A DNA stretch of 57,157 nucleotides from Blepharisma japonicum (GCA_949751835.1 CATKHK010000146.1:1-57157), one strand, 5' to 3'; counted from the first letter of the stretch, positions 43,882-55,844 are shown. Numbers and translations: made by a program. The notes: generated by a model from the letters alone, not told the origin.

Positions 43882-44742
43882 ATGGAAAGTTCTAGCGAAG
43901 ATGAGGTAGACACAAGCAGAGCCCAGATGATTTCTAAGAAAACCCAAGATTTTCCTTATAGAGAGCCTAGGAGTACAGAGGAATTTCCATTGTTTTTTGA
44001 AGGGATGCTTAAAAGCAATTTTTATGATGTCGATTCACAGACGTTTAAAGCGTATGCAAAAGTTATTGAAGAAGCAACAAATTTAGATAATATTGATGGG
44101 ATGGAAAATTTTTTGTACTGCTGTGTGGCCAGGGCAGATATAGAAATTAAAGGGCTATTTGAAAAATATGCAGCTGCAGGGTCGAGGATATTTTTTAATT
44201 TGATTCCTATTATGTTGTGGATGATGGATTCGCAGAAAAGCAAAAGATTTGTGGAGCCTTTGCTGGTAGGGAGTTATGAGGTACTGAGAGGGGAGTGAAG
44301 AGGGAGACTGAAAAAAGTCCCATTTGGGAAAAATTTTTTAAAATTCACACATCAGCCTATCACTTTGGAAGAAAAAGATGATTTAATGCTATTTTATCTG
44401 ATGGTTTATTGGAAAAACATTGAAGATGCTTCAAGTATTTCAAAAAGCGTTTTTATTAATTTTGTGAAAGAAATTGTATCAGGAGTTAAAAATCCTCCTT
44501 CAAATATAGACGAAAACTTGACTGATAACTCCTTAGATTTTTATGCAAAAACACAAGATTGCAGTTGCATACAAGCTAAAGTTACTGATAAAATGCTAAA
44601 GACAATCTTATGCACTTTATCATTCCCAAGCTTTTCTCTGCCTATAACAGAATGCCTCAGCTACATCTATTCTTACTCTTCCCAAGAAATTCTCCCTGAA
44701 ATAACCCTTTTAACTGACTATTTACTTTCCAAATCTAATTAA
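43882..44742 (+). CDS. Hyccin (FAM126)-like protein
   Basis: 286 residues with the TGA near 44296 as Trp, joining two blocks. It is all-helical, with the hyccin order: F-F-N-L-I-P-I-M-L-W, then R-F-V-E-P-L-L-V-G-S-Y-E-V, a basic strand segment K-K-V-P-F, and D-D-L-M-L-F-Y-L-M-V-Y. Hyccin/FAM126 is a subunit of the PI4KIII-alpha/TTC7 complex at the plasma membrane, which makes PI4P. The identification is by pattern, and overall similarity is weak. Its stop is 13 bp from that of convergent IMPDH. Confidence 0.62.
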
Positions 44743-44755
44743 CTAAAGGACTCTA

Positions 44756-46297
44756 TTAATTGTTTTTATTTCCTAATTTCCCTTCATATGAAAAAAGATT
44801 GTGAACTCCTCCCTCTCTTTGTGCAGCGCCACTTCTGACTTCGAATCTTAGTCTTCCTTCATATAAAAATTCATGAGCTTGAGTAATACTTTGAACTCCT
44901 GCATCCTGCAGACCATGTCTGACTGATTGAGTTAAATAAGGAATCAAGGTCTTTATTGTACCTCTATCAATTACTGTTCCACTAACACCTTGTGGGACCT
45001 GAATATTAGCAGTATCTCCAAAGTATCGGGTTTTTGAGCCTTTCTGCATAGCTTCGCTTGAACCCATTCCTCTATATCTTTTGACTCTGACACCGTCTTG
45101 GAAAAAGAAATCTCCAGGAGCTTCTTCAGTACCAGCAAGCATACTGCCCATCATAACGCAGCTAGCTCCTAAAGTTATGGCTTTTATGATGTGGCCAGAG
45201 TTAGAAACTCCTCCATCAGCAATCACAGGGATTCCGAATTGTTTAGCAAACTTTGATACATGGTAAACTGCTGTTGCTTGGGCACGTCCAACAGCACAGA
45301 CTTCTTGTGTGGTACAAATTGAGCCTGCACCCATACCAACTCTGAGGCCATCACAGCCAGCTTCTATAAGCCGCCTTGCTTGTCTGCAGGTAACAATATT
45401 TCCACAGATAACATCCAAAGTTGGATAAGTCCTTTTAATGTAATTAAGCATTTCAATTTGGAAGTCTGAGTCGCCTTGTGAAGAATCAATCACAATGGCG
45501 TCTACACCTTCAGCATAAAGTGCTTCCAGTCTTTGTCTGTCTGATTCTCTTGTACTGATAGCTGCGCCGACCATAAGCTTATTATTGACGTTTTTAGTTG
45601 ATAGAGGGAAATTTTTGGCTTTCTTTAAGTCACTTCTGGAAATTAAAGAAATTAGGTTGAATTCTTCGTCAACTATAGGCAGTTTTCCTTTTTTATTGGC
45701 TTTCATAATCTCTTGGGCAAGATCAAGAGAAAGTCTGCTATCAGCAGTAATTAAGTCTTTGGCAGGGGTCATCACTTCAGTGACCTTTTTTTGTCTATTT
45801 TGGATAAAATCATGGTCTCTTGAAGTAATCAGGCCTAAAAGAGTCCCACCTACACTACCTGTAGATGTGATAGGAAACCCTGAAAAGCCACGCTCTGCGA
45901 AAACTCTGTCAACGTCTTCTAAAGTTGCCTCTGGGCCTAAGCAGTAAGGCCTTGCAATGAATCCACTTCTGAATCTCTTGACATTTCCAATTTTCCAGGC
46001 TTGTTCCTCAATGGAGTTATTATAGTGGATAAATCCCATACCACCTTGAAGAGCCATTCCAAGAGCCATACGGCTTTCAGTAACAGTATCCATAGGAGAT
46101 GACAAAAACGGAAGATTTAATCTGATGTTTTTTGATACACGAGTGGAAAGATCGACACTGCCAACTGGAAAACTTATATGGTCTGGCATCAAGATGATAT
46201 CGTCATAAGTGTATGCGTACACTCCTGAGCTGAAAACTGTCTCAGCGGCATGACCATCAGAGCCGTCATAAACGTTGACTATGGAATGACTGCTCAT
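44756..46297 (-). CDS. IMPDH: Inosine-5'-monophosphate dehydrogenase
   Basis: 513 residues, full length, with no in-frame [14 protein letters not shown] near the start, then [10 protein letters not shown]; two CBS domains at about 110-225 (R-S-G-F-I-A-R-P ... V-T-E-V-M-T-P ... K-G-K-L-P-I-V-D-E); I-V-I-D-S-S-Q-G-D; the catalytic loop G-S-I-C-T-T-Q with Cys328; and [10 protein letters not shown] as the flap. The C-terminus is G-L-Q-D-A-G-V-Q-S with two Gly-rich ends. It converts IMP to XMP with NAD+, the committed step of GTP synthesis. Confidence 0.96.
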   Translation of the reverse strand: MSSHSIVNVYDGSDGHAAETVFSSGVYAYTYDDIILMPDHISFPVGSVDLSTRVSKNIRLNLPFLSSPMDTVTESRMALGMALQGGMGFIHYNNSIEEQAWKIGNVKRFRSGFIARPYCLGPEATLEDVDRVFAERGFSGFPITSTGSVGGTLLGLITSRDHDFIQNRQKKVTEVMTPAKDLITADSRLSLDLAQEIMKANKKGKLPIVDEEFNLISLISRSDLKKAKNFPLSTKNVNNKLMVGAAISTRESDRQRLEALYAEGVDAIVIDSSQGDSDFQIEMLNYIKRTYPTLDVICGNIVTCRQARRLIEAGCDGLRVGMGAGSICTTQEVCAVGRAQATAVYHVSKFAKQFGIPVIADGGVSNSGHIIKAITLGASCVMMGSMLAGTEEAPGDFFFQDGVRVKRYRGMGSSEAMQKGSKTRYFGDTANIQVPQGVSGTVIDRGTIKTLIPYLTQSVRHGLQDAGVQSITQAHEFLYEGRLRFEVRSGAAQREGGVHNLFSYEGKLGNKNN

Positions 46298-46885
46298 ATT
46301 TATTACTGTATCAAAAAGCCATAAGAAATTCTGTTAGTTTTATGGGAAAATGGAGAGAAGCTACTGATTATTTCAAAGAGTAAAGAAATTCTGATGGTGG
46401 TTTGAAAATTTAAAGAGATATCTTGCTAGAAGCAAGTGGTTAAATCAAAATTTAGAATAATATTTTATTAGTAAAAAGATTATTGGCTTTATTAATAGTG
46501 CAATTGATTGTGAATTAAACTTGAAATAGAATTTTTGCCTACAAAAGCTAAAATTTAAAATTTTTTTTAAATAATAAATTTAATTTTCGCCAGACATATA
46601 TATCTAAATTTAGAGAGAGCTCAAATTGTTGATAAAGCTGAAGAAATTGGTTTTGCTTGCATAATTATTTTAATTTTAATGAATGGGATACAGTAATTTC
46701 CATTTATAAACCCAGTAATAATTGAAACTGGCAAATATATAAATTCTGTTATTAATTTTTCTTAAATTGCCCAGCTTAGCTTTCTATCTTAGATTTGCAA
46801 GCCCCAGCTGTAAGCTTATAATTTTATTCTTTTCCAATTCCAATGTCCCTATCAATTTATCATTCTTGATTTAAATAATATATTT
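46298..46885. other. Intergenic, nothing recognised
   Basis: AT-rich spacer between divergent IMPDH and HEAT-repeat genes, holding the promoters of both. No open frames or RNAs were identified. Confidence 0.6.
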
Positions 46886-49258
46886 ATGGCATCTATTAAA
46901 CCAAATAATCCCAGGGCAAAACCTGAAAACGGTCCAAAGCAAAAAATAAACCCAAGAAAATATAATAAAATCCCTCAGCTTCCGCAAAATTTGGACCCAG
47001 AAGACCAGCAGCTCATTCAGGATTATCAAGATCTCATCAAAAAAATGTTCCAAATTAGCCTGAGTGGATCTGAGCAGGAGCTATTAAAAAAGAACTGTTT
47101 GTACAAAGAAATTCAAAAATCAAAGAATAAACAAGCCACTTCTGATGACCCTGAAAAAATTGTTGCCCTTTGATCGGCAATTCAAGCTCTGGTACATCGG
47201 GCTGTAGCTATAGAGAAAAAAAGCCAAAACTCAAAAAAGTTAAATAATCCCATGCATGTCAGGATAAGATCAGGCCTAATAAGCTGCATCCAAATTATTT
47301 GCAAGAAACATGGAAAAATACTTTTTGAATTTATCAGTGCAGTTTTGCCTTCTGACGTAAGGGGAAATGTACATGAAAGTGTTTCTGCGCAAACACCGTT
47401 AGTCTATATGATGCTAAATGACTCGAGTAATGAAATTCGTGCATTAGCAGCTTCGTCTCTTGCCTCACTTATAGAGGAATTCCCTGAATTAGAGGCTATG
47501 GAATCTTTGGATATAACCGGCAGAGTTTTAAATTCAAAGTTCCATGAACTTGCAGGGATTTTAGACAATTTGCATGAAATCATCAATTTTATGCTTAGAT
47601 CCAAATTAGCTCCTGAAGTATTGATTGCTGCATTAAAAACAACAGCTGCATTGATTTCAAAAACTCGTTACCAGGCGTTTTCCCCATCACATTTATTGAA
47701 AATCACTGAATCAATTATGATTCACCTGGGCGCTTTTATCCCAGAGATCAGATTTGGAGTAGTGAAGTGCCTTATTGCAGCTTTCAAAGAAAGGATTGAA
47801 AAAATAAAGCACATTTTGACTTACGATTTTGTTTATCATGTTCTTGGCAGCCAAGATTTTATCGAAGAAAGACTTGAACTTTTCGAAAGATTAATAAAAA
47901 ATTACCCAGAAGAGATGGACTCATTCAAGGACTGGATTCAAGGAAAATTAAGCACCATTATGCTCTCTGATAACTTATCACTTCAAAAAAAGGCTTATGA
48001 AATTACTGATGAATACATCCGCGTCAAACCTAATTGCTGTGCTATTGATACAGCCATAAAAACTGCATTAATTTTAATTAAAAGACAGCCAATCGATACT
48101 TTGGCTCCCTGCCTCAGCACTCTTGCAGTGATTCCAGACATAGCGGTCCTTAAGCCCCAGCAAGTCCAAGACCTAATTTATTTTCTCGAAAATTTCGATT
48201 TTTCTGGAAATTCTCCATCACTATTAAAAAGTATTGTCATGAAATTATTTGGGACTTTAGCCAAAGCTCAGCTTGTCCCTGAAGACTTTTTTGACAGAGG
48301 GATCAGCATTATATCTGCTCATCGAGATACAAGTAACTTAAGTGTTGCCATTAACGCATCTTTAGCCCTTTCTTATTTCTGCTTGAATCCGATCAGTTTA
48401 AGTAGAATTGAGACAATTGTTGACATTATTAAAGATAGCAGTGAAAATCGAAGAGAAAAAGTGGTTTCGAACGCAATTGTTTCCATCTCTAATCTCTTCG
48501 AAATGTTTAATTATCACCAAATCCAGCAGTATTTCGATGAGCTTTTTGGTATTTGTGTAAGAGGTCTTTCACATAAAACCGCAAAAGTCGGCTGGGACGC
48601 ATGCAAAGCATTTTTCGCGTTTTTTGGAAATGAAAGCATGCCCCATTATGAAGTCGCGGACCGACTGATACCAAATCTGATCCAAGCGATTAAAATGCAA
48701 AATAATTTCAAAACCAAAATCAACTCCTGTCAAATTTTAAGAAAATTCAGCTCACAGCTACTTGCGTATTCATCAGAGATTTTGCAGTCTTTGGTTTGGT
48801 GCTTAGAAATCGATGGGAGGTCAAAGCATTCAGACTCAAAAACCCTTCAATATCAGTTTGAATTTAAGCAAGAGTCAATTTTGTGCATTGCGCACATTAT
48901 GGATATTAATACTGAATTATCAGAAGAATTAATTGAGTTTCTCAGTGAGAATTGCTTAAATGTTTATCATTGGCTAAGAGCTTTTGCCATTGATTATGTA
49001 CATGAAAACAGCTCAAAAGACCCAAGTGAGCTGGAAAGTGATGAAAATATTGAAATTATTAGAAAGTGCTGCAGAAAATTAATCATGTGGGTACAGTCTG
49101 AAGCGAGAGTTGGAGTATCGTTTGGATTGTTAGAAAAATTGGAAGGCCTGTCACGGATTGATGAAAGGAAGATAAGGAAATATATGGGGTGTGAAGCAGA
49201 AAGTGATCTGATTATTTCGCTGAAAAATATCTTAATCGATAATTTTAGCAGTTTATAA
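46886..49258 (+). CDS. HEAT-repeat protein (HEATR6-like)
   Basis: 790 residues with the TGA at 47171 as Trp. A basic, Pro/Asn-rich N-terminus (1-30) leads into a helical solenoid of HEAT/ARM repeats over the rest. The region with M-H-V-R-I-R-S-G-L-I-S-C, then T-P-L-V-Y-M-M-L-N-D and E-I-R-A-L-A-A-S-S-L-A-S-L, resembles the DUF4042 segment of HEATR6. There is no catalytic domain; HEAT solenoids serve as protein-binding scaffolds. The C-terminus is acidic-basic mixed. The assignment is moderate, since HEAT proteins resemble each other. Confidence 0.72.
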
Positions 49259-49605
49259 TAAAACGAATATTCTAGTAAAAATGGGAAATTTTATAATACC
49301 GACATTGATAGATAAGACTATAAAATAGAAGGTTAAAAGCATTCAGTTTTAGAATATTTTATAGCGAAATAAAGTCAATTGAGATCAGTGAAATGTTAAT
49401 AATTTTAAATTTTAGCTTTTTATATTTACACGATGCAATGTTTAAAACTATTTCAATCGGCTTATGCAGTCAATTAAGCTTCTATAAAGCAATATCTATA
49501 CTTCTTTCAAAGTATTTTTTATTATTTCTGTGCTGTTCCATACATTTTTTTATACTTGCCATATTTCCAGAAATTCGATGTTATAATTTATAACATAAGA
49601 AAAGC
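49259..49605. other. Intergenic, nothing recognised
   Basis: AT-rich spacer. A 66-codon hydrophobic open frame at 49393-49593 is Ile/Leu/Phe-rich, as random AT DNA gives, and shows no conserved motif, so it is not called. Confidence 0.55.
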
Positions 49606-50157
49606 ATGGAATTTCGTTTCGGATCACTCAGTGGAGATTTAAACTCAGAAGTACTCACAGAAGCCAGTCCTGATATTATTAAAGCCAGAACAAACCTAAT
49701 AGAAAAAATATTTTATATGAGCAGGCTAAACAGCAAATGCAGCGAGGCTACTGACATCTGCATCATGAAAATGAATAGAGAAAAAGCTGTCCTTTTGAAG
49801 TTAAAGCATTTATACATAGAGGGTAAAATTGCCTATCTTCAGGAACTTCTAAAAACTCTTGATAATACCTCAGAGTTGACAAAGGAAGCTGACCACGAAA
49901 TTTTAAACAGCATATCCTTGTTCAACTTTATCAATCACAAACTGCTAGAAGACGATATAGTGAAAATTTTAGGTACCCATCAAAATTCTGACCTTCTTAA
50001 AGAAATAGAAGATATTCTAGAAAAAGAGGGTTTTAGCAAAACTAATTCAAACGTTTTAAGTATGGTTGAAGGTGCTATGGAAACTCACTTTAAAGCGAAA
50101 AATAGAAGGAGATATAAAAGGGGGTCTGAATTGACTTCAATTCTTTGTGCAGATTAA
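49606..50157 (+). CDS. Small helical protein, unknown
   Basis: 183 residues, not recognised. Mostly helical and charged: residues 25-95 look like a coiled-coil hairpin, and the end is basic (K-A-K-N-R-R-R-Y-K-R-G). No transmembrane helix, no metal-binding or catalytic motif. No in-frame TGA. It is convergent with the DnaJ gene downstream. Confidence 0.62.
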   Translation: MEFRFGSLSGDLNSEVLTEASPDIIKARTNLIEKIFYMSRLNSKCSEATDICIMKMNREKAVLLKLKHLYIEGKIAYLQELLKTLDNTSELTKEADHEILNSISLFNFINHKLLEDDIVKILGTHQNSDLLKEIEDILEKEGFSKTNSNVLSMVEGAMETHFKAKNRRRYKRGSELTSILCAD

Positions 50158-50324
50158 GAATGAGTTTAGCTTTAAACCCATCGTGATTAAAATTATTTTG
50201 AATTTTATTAATTTTTAATAAAATAAATCAAAGAAATAAAGCATAATTTAAATAGCTCTTCAATATTACTGGTAGTCCAGCTGCCATTTAAAAATATAAT
50301 ACTAATTTTTTATTCAGAAATTAT

Positions 50325-51632
50325 CTAAAATATAACCCCAGAACAATTAACTCTTCTGGCTCCTTCAAATCTTGGATCATTGAACTCATCTTCTTCTTCA
50401 TCTTTATAGTCTGAATGGATCTTGGTATTATTTTCTGTCTGGTGCGATTTATCAAATTCAATAGTCATATGCGCCTCAGCACCTGAGCTATCAATTTCCA
50501 TGGACTCTCCAGGTATCAAATTTTTAAGCTCTTCAATCTGTTGTTGGTTTAAAGATTTTGGTAGAGGAAATTCTACCTCAAAAGTTACAAATAAGTTTCC
50601 GAACTTAAACGGAGTCCTCATTATTGGCATTCCAAGATCTCTTACAGTTCTGACATCACCTGGCTTTATGATGTCTCCAGGGGTAGATTCAATGATTTTT
50701 TCTGTCGCATCCAGATGGGTGACTTTAAATTTATAACCAGTCAAGGCTTCTTTAATTGTGATTTTCTTCAGTAAAATCAAATCGGCGTGTTTGCGCTTGA
50801 ATACTTCATGGTGCTTTTCTTCAATAATTACTATAAGATCGCCAGGCAAGACTCCAGGCTTCTCATCACTTTCTCCCATAAAAGAGTATTTGTGGTGGTT
50901 CGGGATCCCTTTATCGATTGTAACCTCAATAACTTTGCGCTCTTGTAAAATCCTTTTCCCTTTACAAGTCTTGCAGCGGTTTTTGGCATCAAAAGCTTTG
51001 CCTGTTCCGTTGCAGTCATCACATGGGCCGACTGACTGAGAATACATCCCAGGGGCTATCATTTGGAGTTTTTTGACCAATCCTCTACCTTGACATTCAC
51101 TGCAAGCTTTTGCATTTGTCCCTCCTTCACCGTTGCAGGTTTGGCAGATTCGGTCTCTGTTAATTGCTATTTTTTTGACAGCTCCATTATAAATCTCTTC
51201 TAAGCTGGCTTTCAAAGTATGAGTTGCATCCTCTCCACGCTGAGGGCCACTCTGTTCTCTTCTTCGTCCGCCTCTTCCGGACAATAAATCAAATATACTT
51301 GTGGCTTCAGAGTCACCGCCAGTCATCCCTTGATTGATGCCTTTCTCTCCATATCTATCATAAACTTTTCTTTTTTCTGGGTCTGAAAGGATTTCAGCAG
51401 CGTGGGTGATTTCTTGAAATTCCTGAGGATCTCCGCCTTTGTCAGGATGCTTGGTTTTGGCTAATTGCCTAAACGCTTTTTTGATGTCAGCACAGGATGT
51501 TGACTTGTCGACTCCAAGTAAAGTGTAAAAGCGAGTGCTGTCGACCTCTTCTTCTGGTTCTTGAGGACCTTGCTGGCTGAAAAAATCTTCGAATGGGAAA
51601 CCTCCGCCACCGCCACTGAAGAAGTGATGCAT
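50325..51632 (-). CDS. Type I DnaJ co-chaperone (DNAJA-like)
   Basis: 435 residues. The J domain at about 34-95 has F-Y-T-L-L-G-V, H-P-D-K-G-G and A-E-I-L-S-D-P-E-K-R. A Gly-rich stretch follows. Four C-x2-C-x-G-x-G zinc motifs lie near 160-235 (C-Q-T-C-N-G-E-G, C-S-E-C-Q-G-R-G, C-D-D-C-N-G-T-G, C-K-T-C-K-G-K). The C-terminal substrate-binding domain includes L-P-G-D-L-I-V-I. Oddities: a Gly/Phe-rich segment (G-G-G-G-G-F-P-F-E-D-F-F) precedes the J domain, and the end C-S-G-V-I-F is not a farnesylation CaaX box. It works with Hsp70 in cytosolic protein folding. Confidence 0.93.
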   Translation of the reverse strand: MHHFFSGGGGGFPFEDFFSQQGPQEPEEEVDSTRFYTLLGVDKSTSCADIKKAFRQLAKTKHPDKGGDPQEFQEITHAAEILSDPEKRKVYDRYGEKGINQGMTGGDSEATSIFDLLSGRGGRRREQSGPQRGEDATHTLKASLEEIYNGAVKKIAINRDRICQTCNGEGGTNAKACSECQGRGLVKKLQMIAPGMYSQSVGPCDDCNGTGKAFDAKNRCKTCKGKRILQERKVIEVTIDKGIPNHHKYSFMGESDEKPGVLPGDLIVIIEEKHHEVFKRKHADLILLKKITIKEALTGYKFKVTHLDATEKIIESTPGDIIKPGDVRTVRDLGMPIMRTPFKFGNLFVTFEVEFPLPKSLNQQQIEELKNLIPGESMEIDSSGAEAHMTIEFDKSHQTENNTKIHSDYKDEEEDEFNDPRFEGARRVNCSGVIF

Positions 51633-52128
51633 TTTTATTACTGATTAAGTTGAAAAGGAGATAAAATCAGAAATTTAGCAAAAAATGAAAAATTTAATAC
51701 GTCGGAAATAAGCAGATAATTTTATAGATTAATGACGCAAATATATAGAAGAAATAATTCCATTTTATATTTTGAGACTGGTAGTGACTTGATAAAATAT
51801 ATTTTAGAATAATATTCATAGTTTTAGAGATAAAAATACTTTTCATTTTAGAATTTATATATAAATCTTGAGGTAATGATAATTTATCCTTGCTAGTGGA
51901 TAGCCATCATTCTGACGTCTTCAGGGATATTGGAGGTTGGCTTTAAGATCTTTAGAAAAAATAGTAAAACATTATGAAAATTAGACTCCCATTCATTTCT
52001 GTATATCTATCTTCTCCAATACTTACTGGATACTAAAGTAAATCAAAAAGGTAAGAATAATGCATTTATATTTATGCTCTCTATAGGTTTTATAAATAGT
52101 AAAAAAAGTGATTATTTTAATTTTATAA
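51633..52128. other. Intergenic with a short coding-like island
   Basis: AT-rich spacer between two minus-strand genes. On the minus strand 51893-52006 is open for 37 codons and reads like protein (ending N-I-P-E-D-V-R-M-M-A-I-H before TAG), but no start or intron joins it to anything. It may be the remnant of a lost gene. No other feature was seen. Confidence 0.4.
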
Positions 52129-54193
52129 TTATTTATTACTAAGTTTATCGCTCATTATGGTGTATTTTTTATGCAAAGATAATCGGAGTTCTGCAACTAT
52201 TGAATTGGCTTGCAATTGGTGATCAGAAGCTTCTTTTCCTAATTGAAAAAAAAATTGTTTCATTTCTTCATATGAAATATTATTACCTTTGCTTGGATCT
52301 AGATAATCAATAGCTCTCGTAAAGTATTCTAAGAACTGCATTTTAATTAATTCCTCATGATCCTCAATTTCTTTAACCAGATTTAAATTTTTTAAAAAGA
52401 GTGTTTTAAGGTTTCGAAATCCTCTTTAATTCATGTGGCACTTTCCTGCAGTTGAATAAGTTTTTGAAGTAATTCTGTTCGGTCTTCGTTCAAGAAAATT
52501 TTAAGAAAACTGATTTTTCTATCGGAATAATTCTGCCACGGAGCTTGCAATAAATCATAAGCATATTTTAAGTCATTCAAAGCGTCTATTTCTTGTCCTA
52601 AAATATTGAGCACTCTAGCTCGATTACAAAAATGTAAAGGAGTGCCAGGACTTAGCTCAATTGCTAACTTAAAGCATATTATTGCTTCATTATATCTTCC
52701 TAAAGCAATAAAAGCTCTACCTTTATCACTATAAAAATGATCATTATAAGAATATAATCTGATAGCTTCATTATAGAATTCAATTGCTTCAAGATTTCTT
52801 CCTAACTCGCTAAGAGCTCTCGCTTTATTAGTGTAGGCTTCACGATTATTAAAGTAAAATTTAATTGCTTCGTTATAACACTCAATCGCTTCAGGATATC
52901 TTCCTAATTCATGAAAAGCTATGCCTTTTTTATTATAAAAATTAGCGTTTTCAGGATCGATGTATATTGCTTCGTTATAACATTCTTTTGCTTCAAGAGC
53001 TTTTCCCAAAATAAATAAAGAGTCTCCTTTTTCTATGTAAGCGTTGGCATCTTTAGGATCGAGTTTTTGATTCGTTGCATGATTCAATTGCTTCTAGATT
53101 TTGACCTAAATCATGAAGAGTTATCCCATAGTTAATATAGCTGGCATAATGAGGATCAAGCTTAAAGGCTTTATTATAGCGCTCTGCTACTTCTAGTTGT
53201 GTGCCTACTGTTCTAAGGGCAATATGCTTATTATAATAAGCAAGCTCTATAAAAACTTTTTGTGATAAGTCAAACTTATAATACTCCCTTCTATCAATAT
53301 CAATAGTTGAAATGTATATCACTCTTTTATTATATAAGTAGCTTAGCCTATAACTATCAGCAATTGTTGAGCATGCTATTCTTTGTCAAGCATACTCATC
53401 TTCAAATCCACTTTCATAAGCCAATCCATTTCAGCCAAGCTCTATCAAGTACAATCTCTTTTCTAAATTTATCAAGAGTTTTTTTGTATAATTTTGAAAA
53501 TTATAAGGAATCGTTGAAAAAGAGTCAATATCAACTGAGTAAGTAAAAAGGGCATTCTTTATAAGTTAAAGAAATCAAAAAATTCCCATTAAATAGCACA
53601 ATATTACAAATGTCACCGGATTCTAAAATTGGAGTTAGCTCAAATCATCGATTTTTATCCAAGTCAAACCTACCACTATATGTTGATGCATCATTTAACC
53701 AGATATTTGATGTTCCAAAATAATAGATATTTCTATTAAAATATATAATTGAATAATGATAGCATGACGCTCCAGACGGTAGTATTCTAACTTTGTAATT
53801 TTTATCAATTATAAAAGTTATAGCAGAATCATTTATCATGCTAATGCAAAAAATCTCACAGTTTGGAAGCTGAGCAATGCTTACACATTCGGATCATGTT
53901 TCTGGAATTTCTAATTCTTTAGCTGATTCTCTTTCATTTTCAGTGTCATAAATAAGCAAATAAGCTTTCCCATCAACTTTAGCAATCTGATAAAGTGATG
54001 TGGTGTGGTTGTAAGCATTGGCATAGTCTTGATAAGTTTGGCTTAGTAATGGATCAGAAATATTGTTTTCATGCAACGAATGTAATCTCCTGGAATCTTG
54101 CTCTAATTGAATATTATTAGGTCTATTCAAGAGCTCAATTGTTGTAGTTTTTAACTCGTTTAGTCCTTGAATAAGACTAATGGTACTGTTCAT
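52129..54193 (-). pseudogene. Kelch-TPR gene with three frame breaks
   Basis: Four minus-strand blocks in different frames together make one protein. Block 1 (54193 to about 53565): a coiled N-terminus, then Kelch-like beta repeats (R-I-L-P-S-G-A-S-C-Y, I-Y-Y-F-G-T-S-N, R-F-D-L-D-K-N-R-W-F-E-L). Block 2 (about 53564-53053): the last Kelch parts, W-Q-R-I-A-C-S, and the first TPR. Block 3 (53087-52392): about five TPRs with A-x-E-C-Y-N-E-A-I and G-R-x-x-E-A-I. Block 4 (about 52396-52129): a helical end. Breaks lie near 53565, in an A5 run near 53068, and in a T5 run near 52397. It is either a decayed gene or sequence error; the two homopolymer breaks favour error, the third does not. TGA as Trp occurs throughout. 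Confidence 0.7.
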
Positions 54194-55197
54194 TTCTGAG
54201 CCCTCTTGAAACAGTTTATTTAATGAAATGGAGCCTGCATGTTTAATTAAATTACTGTTAGTTTTATTCTATGAGATAAAAAATAGAGTAATTGAAAGCT
54301 TAGTATGTATACTTCTTAATCATAATAATAAAAAGTTCTTTATATCCAAACCACAATATATTTATATTTTCGACACCTTTTTGCCAATGATACGAAAAAA
54401 ACATTATTTAATTTTTCAGAAAAAGAGCTGAAACGTGAAATTTGAGCATTAGCTGAATGGATTAAAAGAAAAAATAGATCTATTAGAGAAAAAGACAGAT
54501 TCACTAATAACTAGACTGAAATCATGCTGACACTATTCTAAGACTATTGCTTAATAAATGTTGAAATGTCAAAACCAGTAAGTGTGGCATGATGGAATGG
54601 CTCTGTTTTAAATGAAATAGCTTTTGTGCTAGCTTTCCTTGAGTTAGCTCATTTTAACTATTTCTTTTTTCTTACAATCGATTTTAAACATTCTCAAGAT
54701 TTCGACTTTCGAAGCTAAAAATGAAAAAGCTTGAATAGTTATGTCTTCTGCAGTTTTTTCCCATATTAAGAATGAAATTAAAGCTATTTATGAAGATAAT
54801 GATTTTTCCAAATGGCAAATATAAATAAAAATTCGAAAAGCCCAAAAAATTAAAAAGAATTTATATGTGTGCAAAATATTGCTTGATGCTTATGCTTGTA
54901 TAAGTAAGCAGACTTTTAAAATTTTTTATATGTAGGTGAGGGTTCTCAAGTAAAACAGTTTATTTTGGCCTTTATCTGCCAAAGTTGGGAAGTGTTGACA
55001 CTGCAATGAGTAAAATATAGTCCTAATCCATTGATAATGTTTAAAGTGCATTTCATTGATTTTGCCATTTTTTGATTTTATACCCAATCCAAAATTTAAG
55101 GACAAATAAGATTCGGTACACCACGACGTCTATATTGACCAAAGATATTCTACTAAATGCTTATTGTATAAAGGGGGGTAATTTTAATTTAAAAGTG
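54194..55197. other. Gene-poor stretch
   Basis: No clear gene. A 45-60 codon coding-like stretch on the plus strand ends near 54826 at TAA (it includes ...K-N-E-I-K-A-I-Y-E-D-N-D-F), but it has no family match. The remainder is AT-rich with many stops. The density contrast with the rest of the window suggests a decaying or repeat-prone region. Confidence 0.5.
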
Positions 55198-55443
55198 ATG
55201 GATAAAAAAGCTTTGATGACTATTGTAGCTATTTTGATTGTCACTTCAGTTATTTGATTCGAAATATATAAAAAATGTCAGAGCCAAATTTTAAATAGAA
55301 AAAGAAAAAGAGATAAGAAAAATGCAGAAGAGGAAGGAAGCCATCCTTTAAATAAAACTGAAGTAAGAGAAGTTCAGAAGCTCTATACACTTGCTATAAA
55401 AAGTGAAAATTATGGTTTTTGGGATATATTTTGGGAACACTAA
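55198..55443 (+). CDS. Small single-pass membrane protein
   Basis: 81 residues with the TGA near 55255 as Trp. Residues 5-22 are hydrophobic (L-M-T-I-V-A-I-L-I-V-T-S-V-I-W), followed by a basic patch (N-R-K-R-K-R-D-K-K) and an acidic-mixed tail ending D-I-F-W-E-H and TAA. The topology is probably N-out with a cytosolic basic tail. Start chosen at the ATG just before the hydrophobic segment; an upstream in-frame ATG (55072) would add 42 residues. Not recognised. Confidence 0.5.
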
Positions 55444-55844
55444 TTATGTACGAGTGATATTTGTTTATGAAAGGCTGTTTAGGCTGTATCTGTGGAATAA
55501 CAGATGAGTCAACTGAATGAAGATTATGGTACATAAGCAATATCATTTTAAAATCGTTACTATTTGTGCATCAGCAGTTTGGATATCATGCTGCTAGATG
55601 TGCCACTTATGTCTCTGAGCGTGACAACAGTTAATTTAGTATGCCATATTGTAAAGGCATTGTGGTTTAGAAGGGCGCATGATGCACTATATATGTGCCT
55701 GTATGGGTTGGTGGTGTTCAGCTTATATGGCTAAGAGTTTCCTAGAGTGAAGGTTTATGATTATTTTGATCCATAATACAGTTTTTATTTACGGTTTTTC
55801 TAATCATTGGAGAGTTTTTTAACGGTTTTTAATAAATAATAAAA
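55444..55844. other. Intergenic with short unassigned open frames
   Basis: Two short plus-strand frames read somewhat like protein: 55467-55634 (55 codons, Cys-rich start) and an overlapping hydrophobic one to about 55733. Neither has a recognisable motif or family and both may be chance. Base composition is a little less AT-rich than the neighbouring spacers. Confidence 0.4.

Noticed and set aside
51993-52022. 16-nt intron (GTATTGGAGAAGATAG) leading into the coding-like island at 51893-52006
   Set aside because: Joining there puts a TAA just before the junction, so it does not extend the frame.
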